Below, in pieces: positions 1 to 8,217 of a DNA stretch of 64,000 nucleotides; position 1 is the stretch's first letter; each line of letters starts with the position of its first letter. The notes beneath the pieces are model-generated. The model searched no databases and was not told the DNA's origin. It saw only the letters and a list, made by a program, of their open reading frames with translations. Origin of the DNA: Pedobacter roseus (GTDB taxonomy: Bacteria > Bacteroidota > Bacteroidia > Sphingobacteriales > Sphingobacteriaceae); the NCBI RefSeq assembly GCF_014395225.1, contig NZ_CP060723.1, positions 1,488,001 through 1,552,000 on the forward strand. Reading direction: 5' to 3'. A program made the position numbers and the translations under genes.

Positions 1-206
1 TGGTTGGCAATATCTACCTGGGTAACATTATTGCTTTCCTTAGAAAGCCAGGCCAGTGCGCAGAGCAATGCAAATTGGGTATGGGTAAGGTCCAAAGGGT
101 CAAGCACACGCTTTAGTTTACGCTGCCATAACATCGTTAGCTGTCCAAGCAGGTAGCCTGGGCTGTCCAGCGGGCTCTTAAAATGGAATTCTATTTTTTT
201 AGGCAT
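1..206 (-). CDS. MarR-family transcriptional regulator, N-terminal part
   Basis: Reading the minus strand from the ATG at 206 gives 68 residues before the window edge. The segment has the helical N-terminus of MarR regulators: a GYLLGQ stretch, then TMLWQRKLKRVL, then LTHTQFALLCAL, running into the first helices of the winged-helix domain (VTQVDIAN). The DNA-recognition helix and wing lie outside the window. The start codon overlaps the last 8 bases of the EVE-domain gene, so the two are translationally coupled and the regulator is the third gene of the VOC-EVE-MarR operon. It probably binds the inverted repeat at 1023-1057 and represses its own operon. The family assignment is good; its ligand cannot be told. 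Confidence 0.8.
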   Translation of the reverse strand, partial: MPKKIEFHFKSPLDSPGYLLGQLTMLWQRKLKRVLDPLDLTHTQFALLCALAWLSKESNNVTQVDIAN

Positions 207-639
207 AGTCTTTTAGTAGCATTTGAGAAGATATCAGTTCAAAGTCGTGGTGTTTGATCTCAAAAAAACCAAAACGAAAGGGATAACCCCAGCTTTTTTT
301 GTTAGGTATGAAATCCAGTTCAGCGATCAAAGGTAGGATAGAAACAGCCATACCAGGCAAAAATTCGACATTTCGCCTTGAGGGACAGAAATCTTCTGAA
401 ACCTGGAATTGGTAAGTCTGCTCATCTGTTACCTTGCCTATTGCGGTAAATTGCTGACAGGGCTGAGGTTGTCCCATTGTCTGTTTGCTGGAATAGTAAA
501 TAATAAAATCACCCTTGCGTATTCTTCTTAGCGGGGATGCTTTCCCATTACAGGCCTGAGCGATGCCCTCAGCTATGCCATTTTTAACATGGTCTTTTGA
601 GGCTACGATGATCCAATATTTTGTATCTTGATTTTCCAT
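199..639 (-). CDS. EVE domain-containing protein
   Basis: This 146-residue protein fills the length of a single EVE domain (PUA-like fold, also called UPF0310). Family features are the N-terminal YWIIVAS strand, a basic loop (PLRRIRKGDFIIYYS) and the later FRFGFFEI strand. EVE domains bind modified nucleobases or RNA, and stand-alone members have no settled function. The gene lies 12 bases after the VOC gene and its end overlaps the MarR start, so the three are almost certainly one transcript. There is no signal peptide, so the protein should be cytoplasmic. The family call is firm and the role is unknown. Confidence 0.85.
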   Translation of the reverse strand: MENQDTKYWIIVASKDHVKNGIAEGIAQACNGKASPLRRIRKGDFIIYYSSKQTMGQPQPCQQFTAIGKVTDEQTYQFQVSEDFCPSRRNVEFLPGMAVSILPLIAELDFIPNKKSWGYPFRFGFFEIKHHDFELISSQMLLKDYA

Positions 640-651
640 GCTACACGTTGC

Positions 652-1011
652 TTAGTTTGGTTGCAAAAAAGTGATGTTGTATCCGTCAGGGTCTTTTACA
701 ATAAGCGTTCTTCCGAATGGAGTATTGCTTACCGGCCCCAGAATTGTAACTTCTCTTTCAGTTAATGTTGTTTGCAGTTCCTCAATGTCTCCATCAATGG
801 CAAACCAGAGCGATGCACCGATACCAAGTTCTTTGCCTGTTAGGTCTGTTAGCGGTTTTCTGATGGCAAAACTTGCTTCTCCTTCATTATATTTAAAAAT
901 ACAGGCTGCAGGATTAACAACAGCTATTTCAAAGCCGAGTTTGCTGGTGTAAAAATCTTTTGAAATGTCTAAATCCCTTACTTGCAGGGATGCAAAATCT
1001 AATTTTCTCAT
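652..1011 (-). CDS. VOC family (glyoxalase/bleomycin-resistance fold) protein
   Basis: This 119-residue protein has the two beta-alpha-beta-beta-beta units of the vicinal oxygen chelate superfamily. It begins LDFASLQVRDLDISKDFYTSKLGFEI and ends with the usual GRTLIVKDPDGYNITFLQ block. The final acidic metal position of many dioxygenases and glyoxalases is not obvious, so it could be a binding (drug-sequestering) protein rather than an enzyme. It is the first gene of a minus-strand operon followed by an EVE protein and a MarR regulator, an arrangement common for drug- or metabolite-responsive VOC genes. A promoter and a palindromic operator lie just upstream (1023-1057). Substrate is unknown. 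Confidence 0.85.
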   Translation of the reverse strand: MRKLDFASLQVRDLDISKDFYTSKLGFEIAVVNPAACIFKYNEGEASFAIRKPLTDLTGKELGIGASLWFAIDGDIEELQTTLTEREVTILGPVSNTPFGRTLIVKDPDGYNITFLQPN

Positions 1012-1022
1012 GTAATTAATTT

Positions 1023-1057
1023 ATTGTTGTCGCAAATATAGTATATACGACAACAAT
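1023..1057 (-). promoter_or_regulatory. Promoter flanked by a perfect inverted repeat, likely MarR operator
   Basis: ATTGTTGTCG (1023-1032) and CGACAACAAT (1048-1057) are perfect 10-base inverted arms around a 15-base spacer. On the minus strand the spacer contains TATATTTG (1033-1040), a match to the Bacteroidota -7 consensus TAnnTTTG, about 21 bases upstream of the VOC start codon. A regulator bound here would block the promoter. The MarR gene at the end of this operon is the obvious candidate; that pairing is inference. Confidence 0.6.
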
Positions 1058-1134
1058 ATGCAAATGCTTTATATTTATTATTAATTTCATGCCGATTTTA
1101 GGAAATACGATTCATATCATTAATCCTTTTTTAA

Positions 1135-2016
1135 CTATTTCCGTTTTTTAGCGTTGGCAATGGTTTTAATCCATTGAACAGCGAATTGAATGGTTTCATC
1201 GGTAACCGTATTATGCCCCAAAGGTTGAAACAACCTGTATTCGTAAGGTTTACCCTTTGCTTTAAGCACGTTGAGGTGTTCTATTGATAAACCTACCGGA
1301 ATCTGTATGTCCTGGCCTCCAAAAAGCCAAAGTCCCTTGCTTTGCAGCGTAGCCAGGGCATCCCTCGGATCAGTAGGTGCAAATTGGTAACGGTCAGGAT
1401 CCTTACTTACGTGTTCACGTGCTTCAGTTTCCGTATGTGTTTCCCAAAAGTTTCGCTTTCCATCCGTATAAAACTGAAACCTGAGCTGCTCGAGCGTGTT
1501 AACAACAGGGCCGCTAAACAATACCATAAAGTTTATGTGATAATTCTTTTTTGCGGCCAAAGGTATAATCCAGCCCGCCTGACTAAAGCCCATTAAACCC
1601 ACAGGTAAATTTTTAGCCGTTAAATGGGTTAAAAGCAAATCAGTGGCCGCACTGGCGTCTAAAGCCAGCAAGTTAAGGTTGGCCGAATCAATGTTATTAC
1701 TTCCTACCTCCGGTCCGGCATAAATCCCACCCGATTTCCCCACTCCGCGTTTATCATAGGTTAATACCGCGATGCCCTTTTTTGCCAGGAGTGAAGCCAT
1801 TTTTTCCATTCTGATTTCCTGGCCTGAACCATGTACCAGCACTAATGCTGCGAAGGCTTGTTTTGGCTTAAATATAGTGCCTTCCAGCATAACCCCGGCA
1901 CTTTTGAATGTTACATTTTCTATGATGATGTCTGCATTGGCAGTAGAATCAGGTATGTTTTGTGCAAATAATCCGGTGCTGAAACAGCAGAGCAAAATAA
2001 ATAGATAGGATTTCAT
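1135..2016 (-). CDS. Secreted alpha/beta hydrolase
   Basis: The start is set at 2016, where MKSYLFILLCCFSTGLFAQ gives a signal peptide; a longer open frame to 2142 adds 42 residues with no secretory character. The mature part has an oxyanion-type motif (LVLVHGSGQE), then LTYDKRGVGKSGG, a nucleophile elbow (MGFSQAGW, GxSxxG), a late acidic turn (LFGGQDIQIP) and a terminal histidine (PLGHNT), which together form a complete alpha/beta hydrolase triad. It resembles periplasmic dienelactone hydrolase/peptidase S9-like acyl hydrolases. It is a single gene, transcribed away from the TonB receptor at 2311. Substrate cannot be predicted. Confidence 0.85.
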   Translation of the reverse strand: MKSYLFILLCCFSTGLFAQNIPDSTANADIIIENVTFKSAGVMLEGTIFKPKQAFAALVLVHGSGQEIRMEKMASLLAKKGIAVLTYDKRGVGKSGGIYAGPEVGSNNIDSANLNLLALDASAATDLLLTHLTAKNLPVGLMGFSQAGWIIPLAAKKNYHINFMVLFSGPVVNTLEQLRFQFYTDGKRNFWETHTETEAREHVSKDPDRYQFAPTDPRDALATLQSKGLWLFGGQDIQIPVGLSIEHLNVLKAKGKPYEYRLFQPLGHNTVTDETIQFAVQWIKTIANAKKRK

Positions 2017-2310
2017 TTTTGTTGATTTTGGCTTTAAATATTGCGCAATATATCCTGATAAACATACTGTTAAAGATAAATGTGATGGAATCGGAAATAA
2101 AAGTGATGAATGGCGGTTTTGTGTTACAAATTTGTATTTCACCAGTTTCTGCAGTTAAAGATTACAGCAAATAGATACACCCTAAAAAATTATCTCCCTG
2201 ATTTTTAAACTTTTTGGATCAATTTCAAGATATGGATGCAACATTCTTAAAACTTTTGCATCTAGTAAACAGCAGAACAGAAATATTTTGTATACCGGAA
2301 AAAACCTTTT

Positions 2311-4731
2311 ATGAGCAGATACTTTTTGATGATCTGCATTGTGATTCAATGCAGTTTAATTATGGGAACATTACAGGCCCAGGAAAACAAATACCAGATA
2401 AGCGGTGTGATTGTAGACAGCCTGACGCAAAAACCCGGTGAATATTTTACCGTCGCCATAAAAAAAGATTCGCTCGTGATAAAAAGCGTGGTTTCTGACG
2501 GGCAAGGTAAATTCTCTTTTCCTGGAATCGGCCAGGGAGAATACAAGCTACTCATCGGATCTTTAGGTTACAAACCTAAACAGCTCATAATTAAGGCCAA
2601 GGCCGATACTGACCTGGGCAAAATTAATATGACACCTGCTGCCAGCAATGAGCTGGGTGAAGTTTCCATCGCAGGAAGCAGGCCGCTCATCAAACAGGAA
2701 TCCGACCGTATTGTTTATGATATCCAGGCCGATGCAGAGAGTAAGGTACTTTCGGTAATGGATATGATGCGTAAAGTGCCGCTTTTATCGGTTGATGCAG
2801 ATGATAATGTGAAGCTTAAAGGGACGGGCAATTACCGTATCCTGATTAATGGCAAACCTTCAGGTATCCTAACCAGGGATCCTAAGGAATACCTAAAAAG
2901 CATGCCTGCTGCCGGTGTGCAGAAAATAGAAGTAATTACTACCCCGCCTTCAAAATACGAGAGTGAAGGCCTATCGGGTATCATCAATATCATCACTTCC
3001 AGAAAAATGGAAAACGGCTATAATGGAAATCTGAACGCCCGTTATCAGTTCCCTGGCGGACCGAGTGGGAATGGAAACTTCACTATAAAACAGGGAAAAT
3101 TTGGTGCTAACTTTTACGGTGGAACAGGCGTGTGGCAGGTTGATGGCATAAAAATAAGCGATATCCGTAATAGCCGCGGAACCTCAATTCCCTCCAGCCT
3201 ATATTCACTGGGTTTTCAGAAAATAGACAACAAGTGGGGTTGGGGCGGAGGCGAGCTGAGCTATGAGATTGATTCTTTGAACCTGATTACCGTTGAAGTG
3301 AATCCTTATGGTGGCTATAACCAGCAAAACCTGATGCAGCATTTTGACATCATGGATGGAGCCGCACTATCTGCCTACGATATGGCCAGCGGCACCAGGT
3401 ACGAGTGGGGCGGCACCGATTATACCTTCAACTATCAAAAAGGTTTCCGCGATAAAAAGGAGCACCTGCTTACCTTTTCTTATAAATTCTTTAACAGTTC
3501 AGAACCTCAGCTGAATGATGTGATGTTTAGTAACAAGGTAAACTTTACCGGGCCGGATTATAAGCAGGAAAATACCAGCAGCTCAAAGGAGCAGACCATA
3601 CAGGTAGATTATGTAAATCCATTTAAAAAGCTTACCGTAGAAGCTGGTGTGAAAGCGATTTTAAGGAGCGGGGAAAGCAATTTTCAATACCTGAACTTTA
3701 ATCCTGCGCAGAACAATTACCTCATCGACCCTTCGCAGAGCAATATTTATGGCAATGACCAGGATATTTTCGGGGTTTACAATACTTACACTTTAAAACT
3801 TAAAGACTGGACTTTTAAAGCAGGAGCACGTTTGGAAGGAACCGCTGTAACCGGCAATTTCGAAAGTACTAATACCACTGTAAAAACAGATTATTTTAAC
3901 CTGATTCCATCGGTTTCGTTTAACCGGACCCTGAAAAATAGTCAAAGTTTAAGTTTGGGTTTCACCCAGCGGATCCAGCGCCCGGGGATATGGGACCTGA
4001 ATCCATTTGTAGACAAATCAAGACCAAATTTTGAGTATTTTGGTAACCCTGATCTTAAAGCTACATTGAGCAATAATTTCGAACTGACTTATAGCAATTT
4101 CAAAAAAGGATCACTCAATCTGAGTCTGAGTTACAACTTTGCCAATAATACGCAACAGCAGGTGTATGAATATCTTCCTGCTCAAAATCTCACCAGGGTA
4201 ACTTCATTCAATATTGGTAAAAGCAGGTTGTTGGGTACAAACGCAAACTTCAATTATCCGATTACCGCCAAATGGAACCTTAATGTTAGTGCAAACCTGA
4301 ACTACATCTGGCTGGAAGGAATGATTAATGGTGTGCTGGCAAAAAACAGCGGTTTAACAGGTTATTCGAGTTTTACCACGAGTTACAAATTTGAAAAAAC
4401 CTGGAAAACCAGTGTCTCCTTCAATTATGGAGCACCCGATGTGATGTTGCAGGGACAGTCGAATTCTTATTATTACATGGGGTTTAGCGGCAGTAAAGAT
4501 ATCATTAAGGATAAACTTACTTTCTCTGCAATGGTTGCCAATCCATTTCAAAAGTATAGGGCTTACAGAAGTTATACTGAAGGGGTCAATTTTACCCAGG
4601 AACGTATCCGCGAAAATCCTTTCCGGCGGATTAGTTTTGGCCTGAACTGGAAATTCGGAAAACTTAAAGGATCAATTAAAAAGAGCGAACGCAGCATTAG
4701 TAATGATGATACCAAAAAATCGTCTAATTAA
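2311..4731 (+). CDS. TonB-dependent receptor-like outer membrane beta-barrel protein
   Basis: This 806-residue protein has a signal peptide (residues 1-23, ending LQAQ). A carboxypeptidase-regulatory-like/CNA-B-like domain follows (about 27-105, ISGVIVDSLTQKPGEYFTV), then a plug-like domain (about 110-220, with VMDMMRKVPLLSVDADDNVKLKGTGNYRILINGKP read in sections) and a long beta-barrel. It fits the Bacteroidota 'outer membrane beta-barrel family' related to TonB receptors but shorter than SusC. The tail is charged and ends with a Ser/Lys-rich stretch instead of the usual terminal aromatic residue. It lies alone, with no SusD partner, regulator or peptidase beside it. Substrate is unknown. 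Confidence 0.85.
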   Translation: MSRYFLMICIVIQCSLIMGTLQAQENKYQISGVIVDSLTQKPGEYFTVAIKKDSLVIKSVVSDGQGKFSFPGIGQGEYKLLIGSLGYKPKQLIIKAKADTDLGKINMTPAASNELGEVSIAGSRPLIKQESDRIVYDIQADAESKVLSVMDMMRKVPLLSVDADDNVKLKGTGNYRILINGKPSGILTRDPKEYLKSMPAAGVQKIEVITTPPSKYESEGLSGIINIITSRKMENGYNGNLNARYQFPGGPSGNGNFTIKQGKFGANFYGGTGVWQVDGIKISDIRNSRGTSIPSSLYSLGFQKIDNKWGWGGGELSYEIDSLNLITVEVNPYGGYNQQNLMQHFDIMDGAALSAYDMASGTRYEWGGTDYTFNYQKGFRDKKEHLLTFSYKFFNSSEPQLNDVMFSNKVNFTGPDYKQENTSSSKEQTIQVDYVNPFKKLTVEAGVKAILRSGESNFQYLNFNPAQNNYLIDPSQSNIYGNDQDIFGVYNTYTLKLKDWTFKAGARLEGTAVTGNFESTNTTVKTDYFNLIPSVSFNRTLKNSQSLSLGFTQRIQRPGIWDLNPFVDKSRPNFEYFGNPDLKATLSNNFELTYSNFKKGSLNLSLSYNFANNTQQQVYEYLPAQNLTRVTSFNIGKSRLLGTNANFNYPITAKWNLNVSANLNYIWLEGMINGVLAKNSGLTGYSSFTTSYKFEKTWKTSVSFNYGAPDVMLQGQSNSYYYMGFSGSKDIIKDKLTFSAMVANPFQKYRAYRSYTEGVNFTQERIRENPFRRISFGLNWKFGKLKGSIKKSERSISNDDTKKSSN

Positions 4732-4837
4732 ATAAAAATCGATTTTGGAGACTGATATTGATACGCTGAGATTAATCGTCATTCCCAGGGCTTACCTTAG
4801 AAAAACACTATCGTGGTGATGATATTTTTAGGTGGGT

Positions 4838-4931
4838 CTCATTTCTACCGCAGTGGAGAAATCTATAAACTATGTAAAAAGATTGCGCTCACGACTTTAA
4901 CGTCGGGACTGTGCTCCAGTCGAAATGATGA
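4838..4931. repeat. Degenerate REP-like intergenic inverted repeat
   Basis: ATTTCTACCGCAGTGGAGAA begins at about 4841 and CTCCAGTCGAAATGATGA lies at about 4914. These match the arms of the better-conserved elements at 48184, 48817 and 49228 (TTTCGACCGCAGTGGAGAAATC and its partner arm). This copy is diverged in the middle. It occupies the 301-base gap between the TonB-like gene and the ABC-F gene, which holds no open frame. Confidence 0.6.
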
Positions 4932-5001
4932 TCAATTTTTGGAATCTGCTGCTAGTAGAGAAAATTGATTGTACAAAAGCTATAATTTACGCGCTTTCCT
5001 T

Positions 5002-5009
5002 TATCTTTG
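5002..5009 (+). promoter_or_regulatory. -7 promoter element of the ABC-F gene
   Basis: TATCTTTG matches the Bacteroidota TAnnTTTG consensus and ends 23 bases before the GTG start at 5033. No convincing TTTG element is seen at the usual distance upstream. Confidence 0.5.
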
Positions 5010-5032
5010 CCGCCAATTAATATTCCAACTTC

Positions 5033-6667
5033 GTGATTAATGTAAATAACATCTCCGTTTCATTTGGCGGAACCACGCTTTTTAGCGATGTAACCTTTTC
5101 GATAAACGAGAATGATAAAATTGCCCTTATGGGTAAAAATGGTGCAGGTAAGTCGACCATTCTTAAAATTATTGCCAATGTAACCAAACCTACTTCAGGT
5201 AACGTAACTGGACCGAAGGAAGCCGTAATTGCCTATTTGCCCCAGCATTTGCTTACACAAGATAATGTGACCGTTTTTGAAGAAACGATGAAAGCTTTCG
5301 CGGAGGTAAACCAGATGCAAAAGGAGCTAGATGAGTTAAACGAACAGTTAACCATCCGTACCGATTACGAAAGCGACGATTATATGAAACTCATTGAGCG
5401 CGTATCGGAGCTGAGCGAGAAATTTTATTCGATTGAAGAAACCAATTACGATGCCGAAGTAGAGAAAGTATTAAAAGGTTTAGGCTTTGAGCGTAAAGAT
5501 TTTAACCGCCAAACTTCCGAATTTTCGGGCGGATGGCGCATGCGCATTGAGCTGGCCAAGATTTTATTAAAAAAACCTGATCTGATATTACTGGATGAGC
5601 CTACCAACCACATGGATATCGAAAGTATTCAGTGGCTCGAAGATTTCCTGATCAATTCGGCAAAAGCCGTAATGGTGATCTCCCACGATCGTGCATTTGT
5701 GGATAACGTTTCTAACCGCACCATTGAGGTTACCATGGGCAGGATTTATGATTATAAAGCCAAGTACACACATTACCTTCAGCTAAGGGCCGACCGACGG
5801 ATCCATCAATTAAAAGCTTACGAAGAACAACAGCGTTTTATTGCCGATAACCAGGAATTTATAGATCGTTTTAGAGGAACTTATTCAAAAACCCTACAGG
5901 TACAATCGCGGGTAAAAATGCTCGAGAAACTCGAAGTAATTGAGATTGATGAAGTAGATACTTCTGCATTGCGTTTAAAGTTTCCGCCATCACCACGTTC
6001 GGGGCAATATCCGGTAATGGTAGAAGAACTGACCAAAACTTATGGCGATCATGTGGTTTTCGAAAAAGCATCAATGGTGATCGAAAGGGGAGAAAAAGTG
6101 GCTTTTGTGGGTAAAAACGGTGAAGGAAAGTCGACGATGATTAAAGCCATTATGGGGGAAATTGATTTTGAAGGAGGTTTAAAAGTTGGTCACAATGCCA
6201 AAATCGGGTATTTTGCCCAAAATCAGGCGGCTTTACTTGATGAAAGTCTGACTGTATTCGAAACCATTGATCAGATTCCATTAAGTGATGGTACCATAAA
6301 AATCAAAGACCTTTTAGGTGCTTTTATGTTCAGTGGCGATGATACCACAAAAAAAGTGAAAGTACTTTCTGGTGGTGAAAAGACCCGTTTGGCCATGATC
6401 AAGTTATTGTTGGAACCCGTAAACGTATTGATCCTGGATGAGCCGACCAACCACCTGGACATGAAAACCAAAGACATTATTAAAGATGCATTGAAAGATT
6501 TTGATGGCACTTTGATTTTGGTATCGCATGATCGTGATTTCCTGGATGGATTGGCACAAAAAGTATTCGAATTCGGTAATAAACGCGTTCGTGAGCATTT
6601 TGAAGACATTAAAGGCTTCCTTGCCTATAAAAAAATGAATAGTTTAAAGGAAATTGAGCAAAACTAA
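5033..6667 (+). CDS. ABC-F family ATPase (ribosome-associated)
   Basis: This 544-residue protein has two ATP-binding cassettes in one chain and no membrane segments, as in ABC-F proteins. Cassette 1 has Walker A GKNGAGKST (34-42), the signature FSGGWRMRIELAK (about 164) and Walker B LILLDEPTNH. Cassette 2 has GKNGEGKST (about 360), LSGGEKTRLAMIK and LILDEPTNHLD. The charged linker between them (about 240-310) corresponds to the P-site tRNA-interaction motif. Most ABC-F proteins act on the ribosome in translation or antibiotic protection; length and linker suit the housekeeping YbiT/EttA-like group. The GTG start directly follows the promoter at 5002-5009. Confidence 0.93.
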   Translation: MINVNNISVSFGGTTLFSDVTFSINENDKIALMGKNGAGKSTILKIIANVTKPTSGNVTGPKEAVIAYLPQHLLTQDNVTVFEETMKAFAEVNQMQKELDELNEQLTIRTDYESDDYMKLIERVSELSEKFYSIEETNYDAEVEKVLKGLGFERKDFNRQTSEFSGGWRMRIELAKILLKKPDLILLDEPTNHMDIESIQWLEDFLINSAKAVMVISHDRAFVDNVSNRTIEVTMGRIYDYKAKYTHYLQLRADRRIHQLKAYEEQQRFIADNQEFIDRFRGTYSKTLQVQSRVKMLEKLEVIEIDEVDTSALRLKFPPSPRSGQYPVMVEELTKTYGDHVVFEKASMVIERGEKVAFVGKNGEGKSTMIKAIMGEIDFEGGLKVGHNAKIGYFAQNQAALLDESLTVFETIDQIPLSDGTIKIKDLLGAFMFSGDDTTKKVKVLSGGEKTRLAMIKLLLEPVNVLILDEPTNHLDMKTKDIIKDALKDFDGTLILVSHDRDFLDGLAQKVFEFGNKRVREHFEDIKGFLAYKKMNSLKEIEQN

Positions 6668-6784
6668 ACCGTTTTTCAATGGATATAAAAACAATTCTGA
6701 AAAGAGTTGCTTTTTTTGTTTTTAATGGAATTTTGGATGAGTCGGCTACTGAAATGGCTATTTTTGTTGATTAAAGAAAAAATT

Positions 6785-7621
6785 ATGAAAATAATACTGT
6801 TGCTTTTCCTCCATCTATCGCTAGTCCAGGTATCTCATGCATTTATGCAGCCTGAAGCTAAAGATTTGCTGCATTTAAAATATGGTCAGGCGGATCAGAA
6901 TCAGCTTGATCTTTTCCTCCCTGCAAGCTACACTCAACATACTGCGGTTATTGTATTGCTCCATGGCGGTGCCTGGATGATGGGAGGGAATGAGTACACC
7001 GATAAAACAGCTAAGGATTTACGTAACCGGGGTTTTATTGTAGCCAATGTTGATTACCGTTATGTGAGCGAGAATGTTAACGGCAAAGACCTTCTTTCAG
7101 ATATCAATCAGGCCCTTTCATTTATACAGCGAAAATCACCCGAATATCATTTTAGATCAAATGGTTATCACCTTGCCGGAATCAGTGCCGGGGCTCATCT
7201 TGCCTTATTGTACGGATACACCAGCAATAAAAATATCCGGTCAATCACTGCACTTTGCCCTCCTGTACGTTTGGATGATCCCGAAACGATGAAAGCGCTT
7301 CAGAAAAACAACCTTTTAAAAAATGTTGAACTTTTGGCTGGTGCACAATATATCCCCAATCAAAAAATCAATAAAAAATTTACCTGGGTAAGTGCGTATA
7401 GCCATGTAAAAGCAATCCCAACATTGCTCTTTCATGGCGATAAAGATGAGCTGGTACCGGATAATCAATCTAAGTTTTTGTTCAAACTATTGACCGATAA
7501 AGGGTTGGTAGCCAAATTTGTTCCTATGATTGGCAAGGGCCATGATTGCGGCATGAACCAGCCTGATAGCGAAAAAATAGTTTTGGACGAAATAGAACAC
7601 TGGGTTAAAAAATTTAACTGA
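6785..7621 (+). CDS. Secreted esterase/lipase of the HGGxW (BD-FAE-like) type
   Basis: The start is placed at 6785 (MKIILLLFLHLSLVQVSHAF), which gives a clean signal peptide; an upstream in-frame start at 6707 would add 26 residues. The protein, about 278 residues, carries the oxyanion motif HGGAWMMGG, a GISAGAHLA nucleophile elbow, an acidic residue in FHGDKDELVP and a histidine in GKGHDCGMN. This is the usual order for the alpha/beta hydrolase-3 / BD-FAE esterases that act on short acyl esters or polysaccharide acetyl/feruloyl groups. The stop codon is inside a strong terminator hairpin (7616-7645). It is probably periplasmic or surface-exposed. Substrate is unknown. Confidence 0.85.
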   Translation: MKIILLLFLHLSLVQVSHAFMQPEAKDLLHLKYGQADQNQLDLFLPASYTQHTAVIVLLHGGAWMMGGNEYTDKTAKDLRNRGFIVANVDYRYVSENVNGKDLLSDINQALSFIQRKSPEYHFRSNGYHLAGISAGAHLALLYGYTSNKNIRSITALCPPVRLDDPETMKALQKNNLLKNVELLAGAQYIPNQKINKKFTWVSAYSHVKAIPTLLFHGDKDELVPDNQSKFLFKLLTDKGLVAKFVPMIGKGHDCGMNQPDSEKIVLDEIEHWVKKFN

Positions 7622-7645
7622 TTATCATTGTTTTGATAATCAGTT
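7616..7645 (+). terminator. Hairpin terminator overlapping the esterase stop codon
   Basis: A perfect 12-base stem (7616-7627 with 7634-7645) closes a 6-base loop, and the TGA stop (7619-7621) is inside the left arm. A T-rich run follows about 20 bases later. The hairpin could act for both converging genes. Confidence 0.65.
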
Positions 7646-7680
7646 AATTAGGTATCTACTTCGCTTTTTTTATATAATGA

Positions 7681-8190
7681 CTATATCGCTGAAAGCTCAA
7701 ACAAACTCACTGGTTTTCCATGGTAATGCGCAGGCAATCCATCCGTATTTTCTAAATCGAACAAACCCAGAAACTTAAATCCCATTTTGGTGTAATGATT
7801 GATCAGTCCTTCATTTTGGCCCACGGTATCCAGGCGTACATAACTTTTGTAATTTTCCTTTGCATATTCCTTTGCCCATTCCACAATTTTGGCTACCATA
7901 TTTAGTCCCTTAAATTCTGGATTGGTGGCGATGCGGTGGATATAAACAGACGGATCAGCATTTTTTGCTTCCCATATCTGTGGATCATCAAAGGTTGTTG
8001 CCCATACGCAGGCCGTTTTTCCATCAATGGTTATTTTCCATTGCCTGTTCTCTTTGATCTCGGTTTCAATCAATGAAGTTTCAAATTTCGGCCAGTGAAT
8101 CGTGTATTTTGTTTTCTGGAAAGCCGTTGCGCTGTGGTAAAGGCGAAAGATTTCTTCGATATCGGCTATTTTGCTGTTGCTGATTTTCAT
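7681..8190 (-). CDS. GNAT family N-acetyltransferase
   Basis: This 169-residue protein matches one GNAT domain. It starts with an alpha/beta pair around IADIEEIFRLYHSA. The acceptor strand IHRIATNPEFKGLNMVAKIVEWAKEYA follows, with the region that normally carries the R/Q-x-x-G-x-G/A acetyl-CoA loop weakly conserved (NPEFKGLNM). It ends with YVRLDTVGQNEGLINHYTKMGFKFLG. The gene begins 27 bases after the DMT transporter gene on the same strand, suggesting an exporter-acetyltransferase operon, possibly for amine or amino-acid detoxification under the divergent MocR regulator. Substrate is not predictable. Confidence 0.85.
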   Translation of the reverse strand: MKISNSKIADIEEIFRLYHSATAFQKTKYTIHWPKFETSLIETEIKENRQWKITIDGKTACVWATTFDDPQIWEAKNADPSVYIHRIATNPEFKGLNMVAKIVEWAKEYAKENYKSYVRLDTVGQNEGLINHYTKMGFKFLGLFDLENTDGLPAHYHGKPVSLFELSAI

Positions 8191-8217
8191 ATTATTGAAT
8201 TTTTTGTTGAATGCATT

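Noticed and set aside
2214-2441. Open frame of 75 codons overlapping the start of the TonB-type receptor gene
   Set aside because: It overlaps the signal peptide region of the receptor in another frame and has no domain or codon support.
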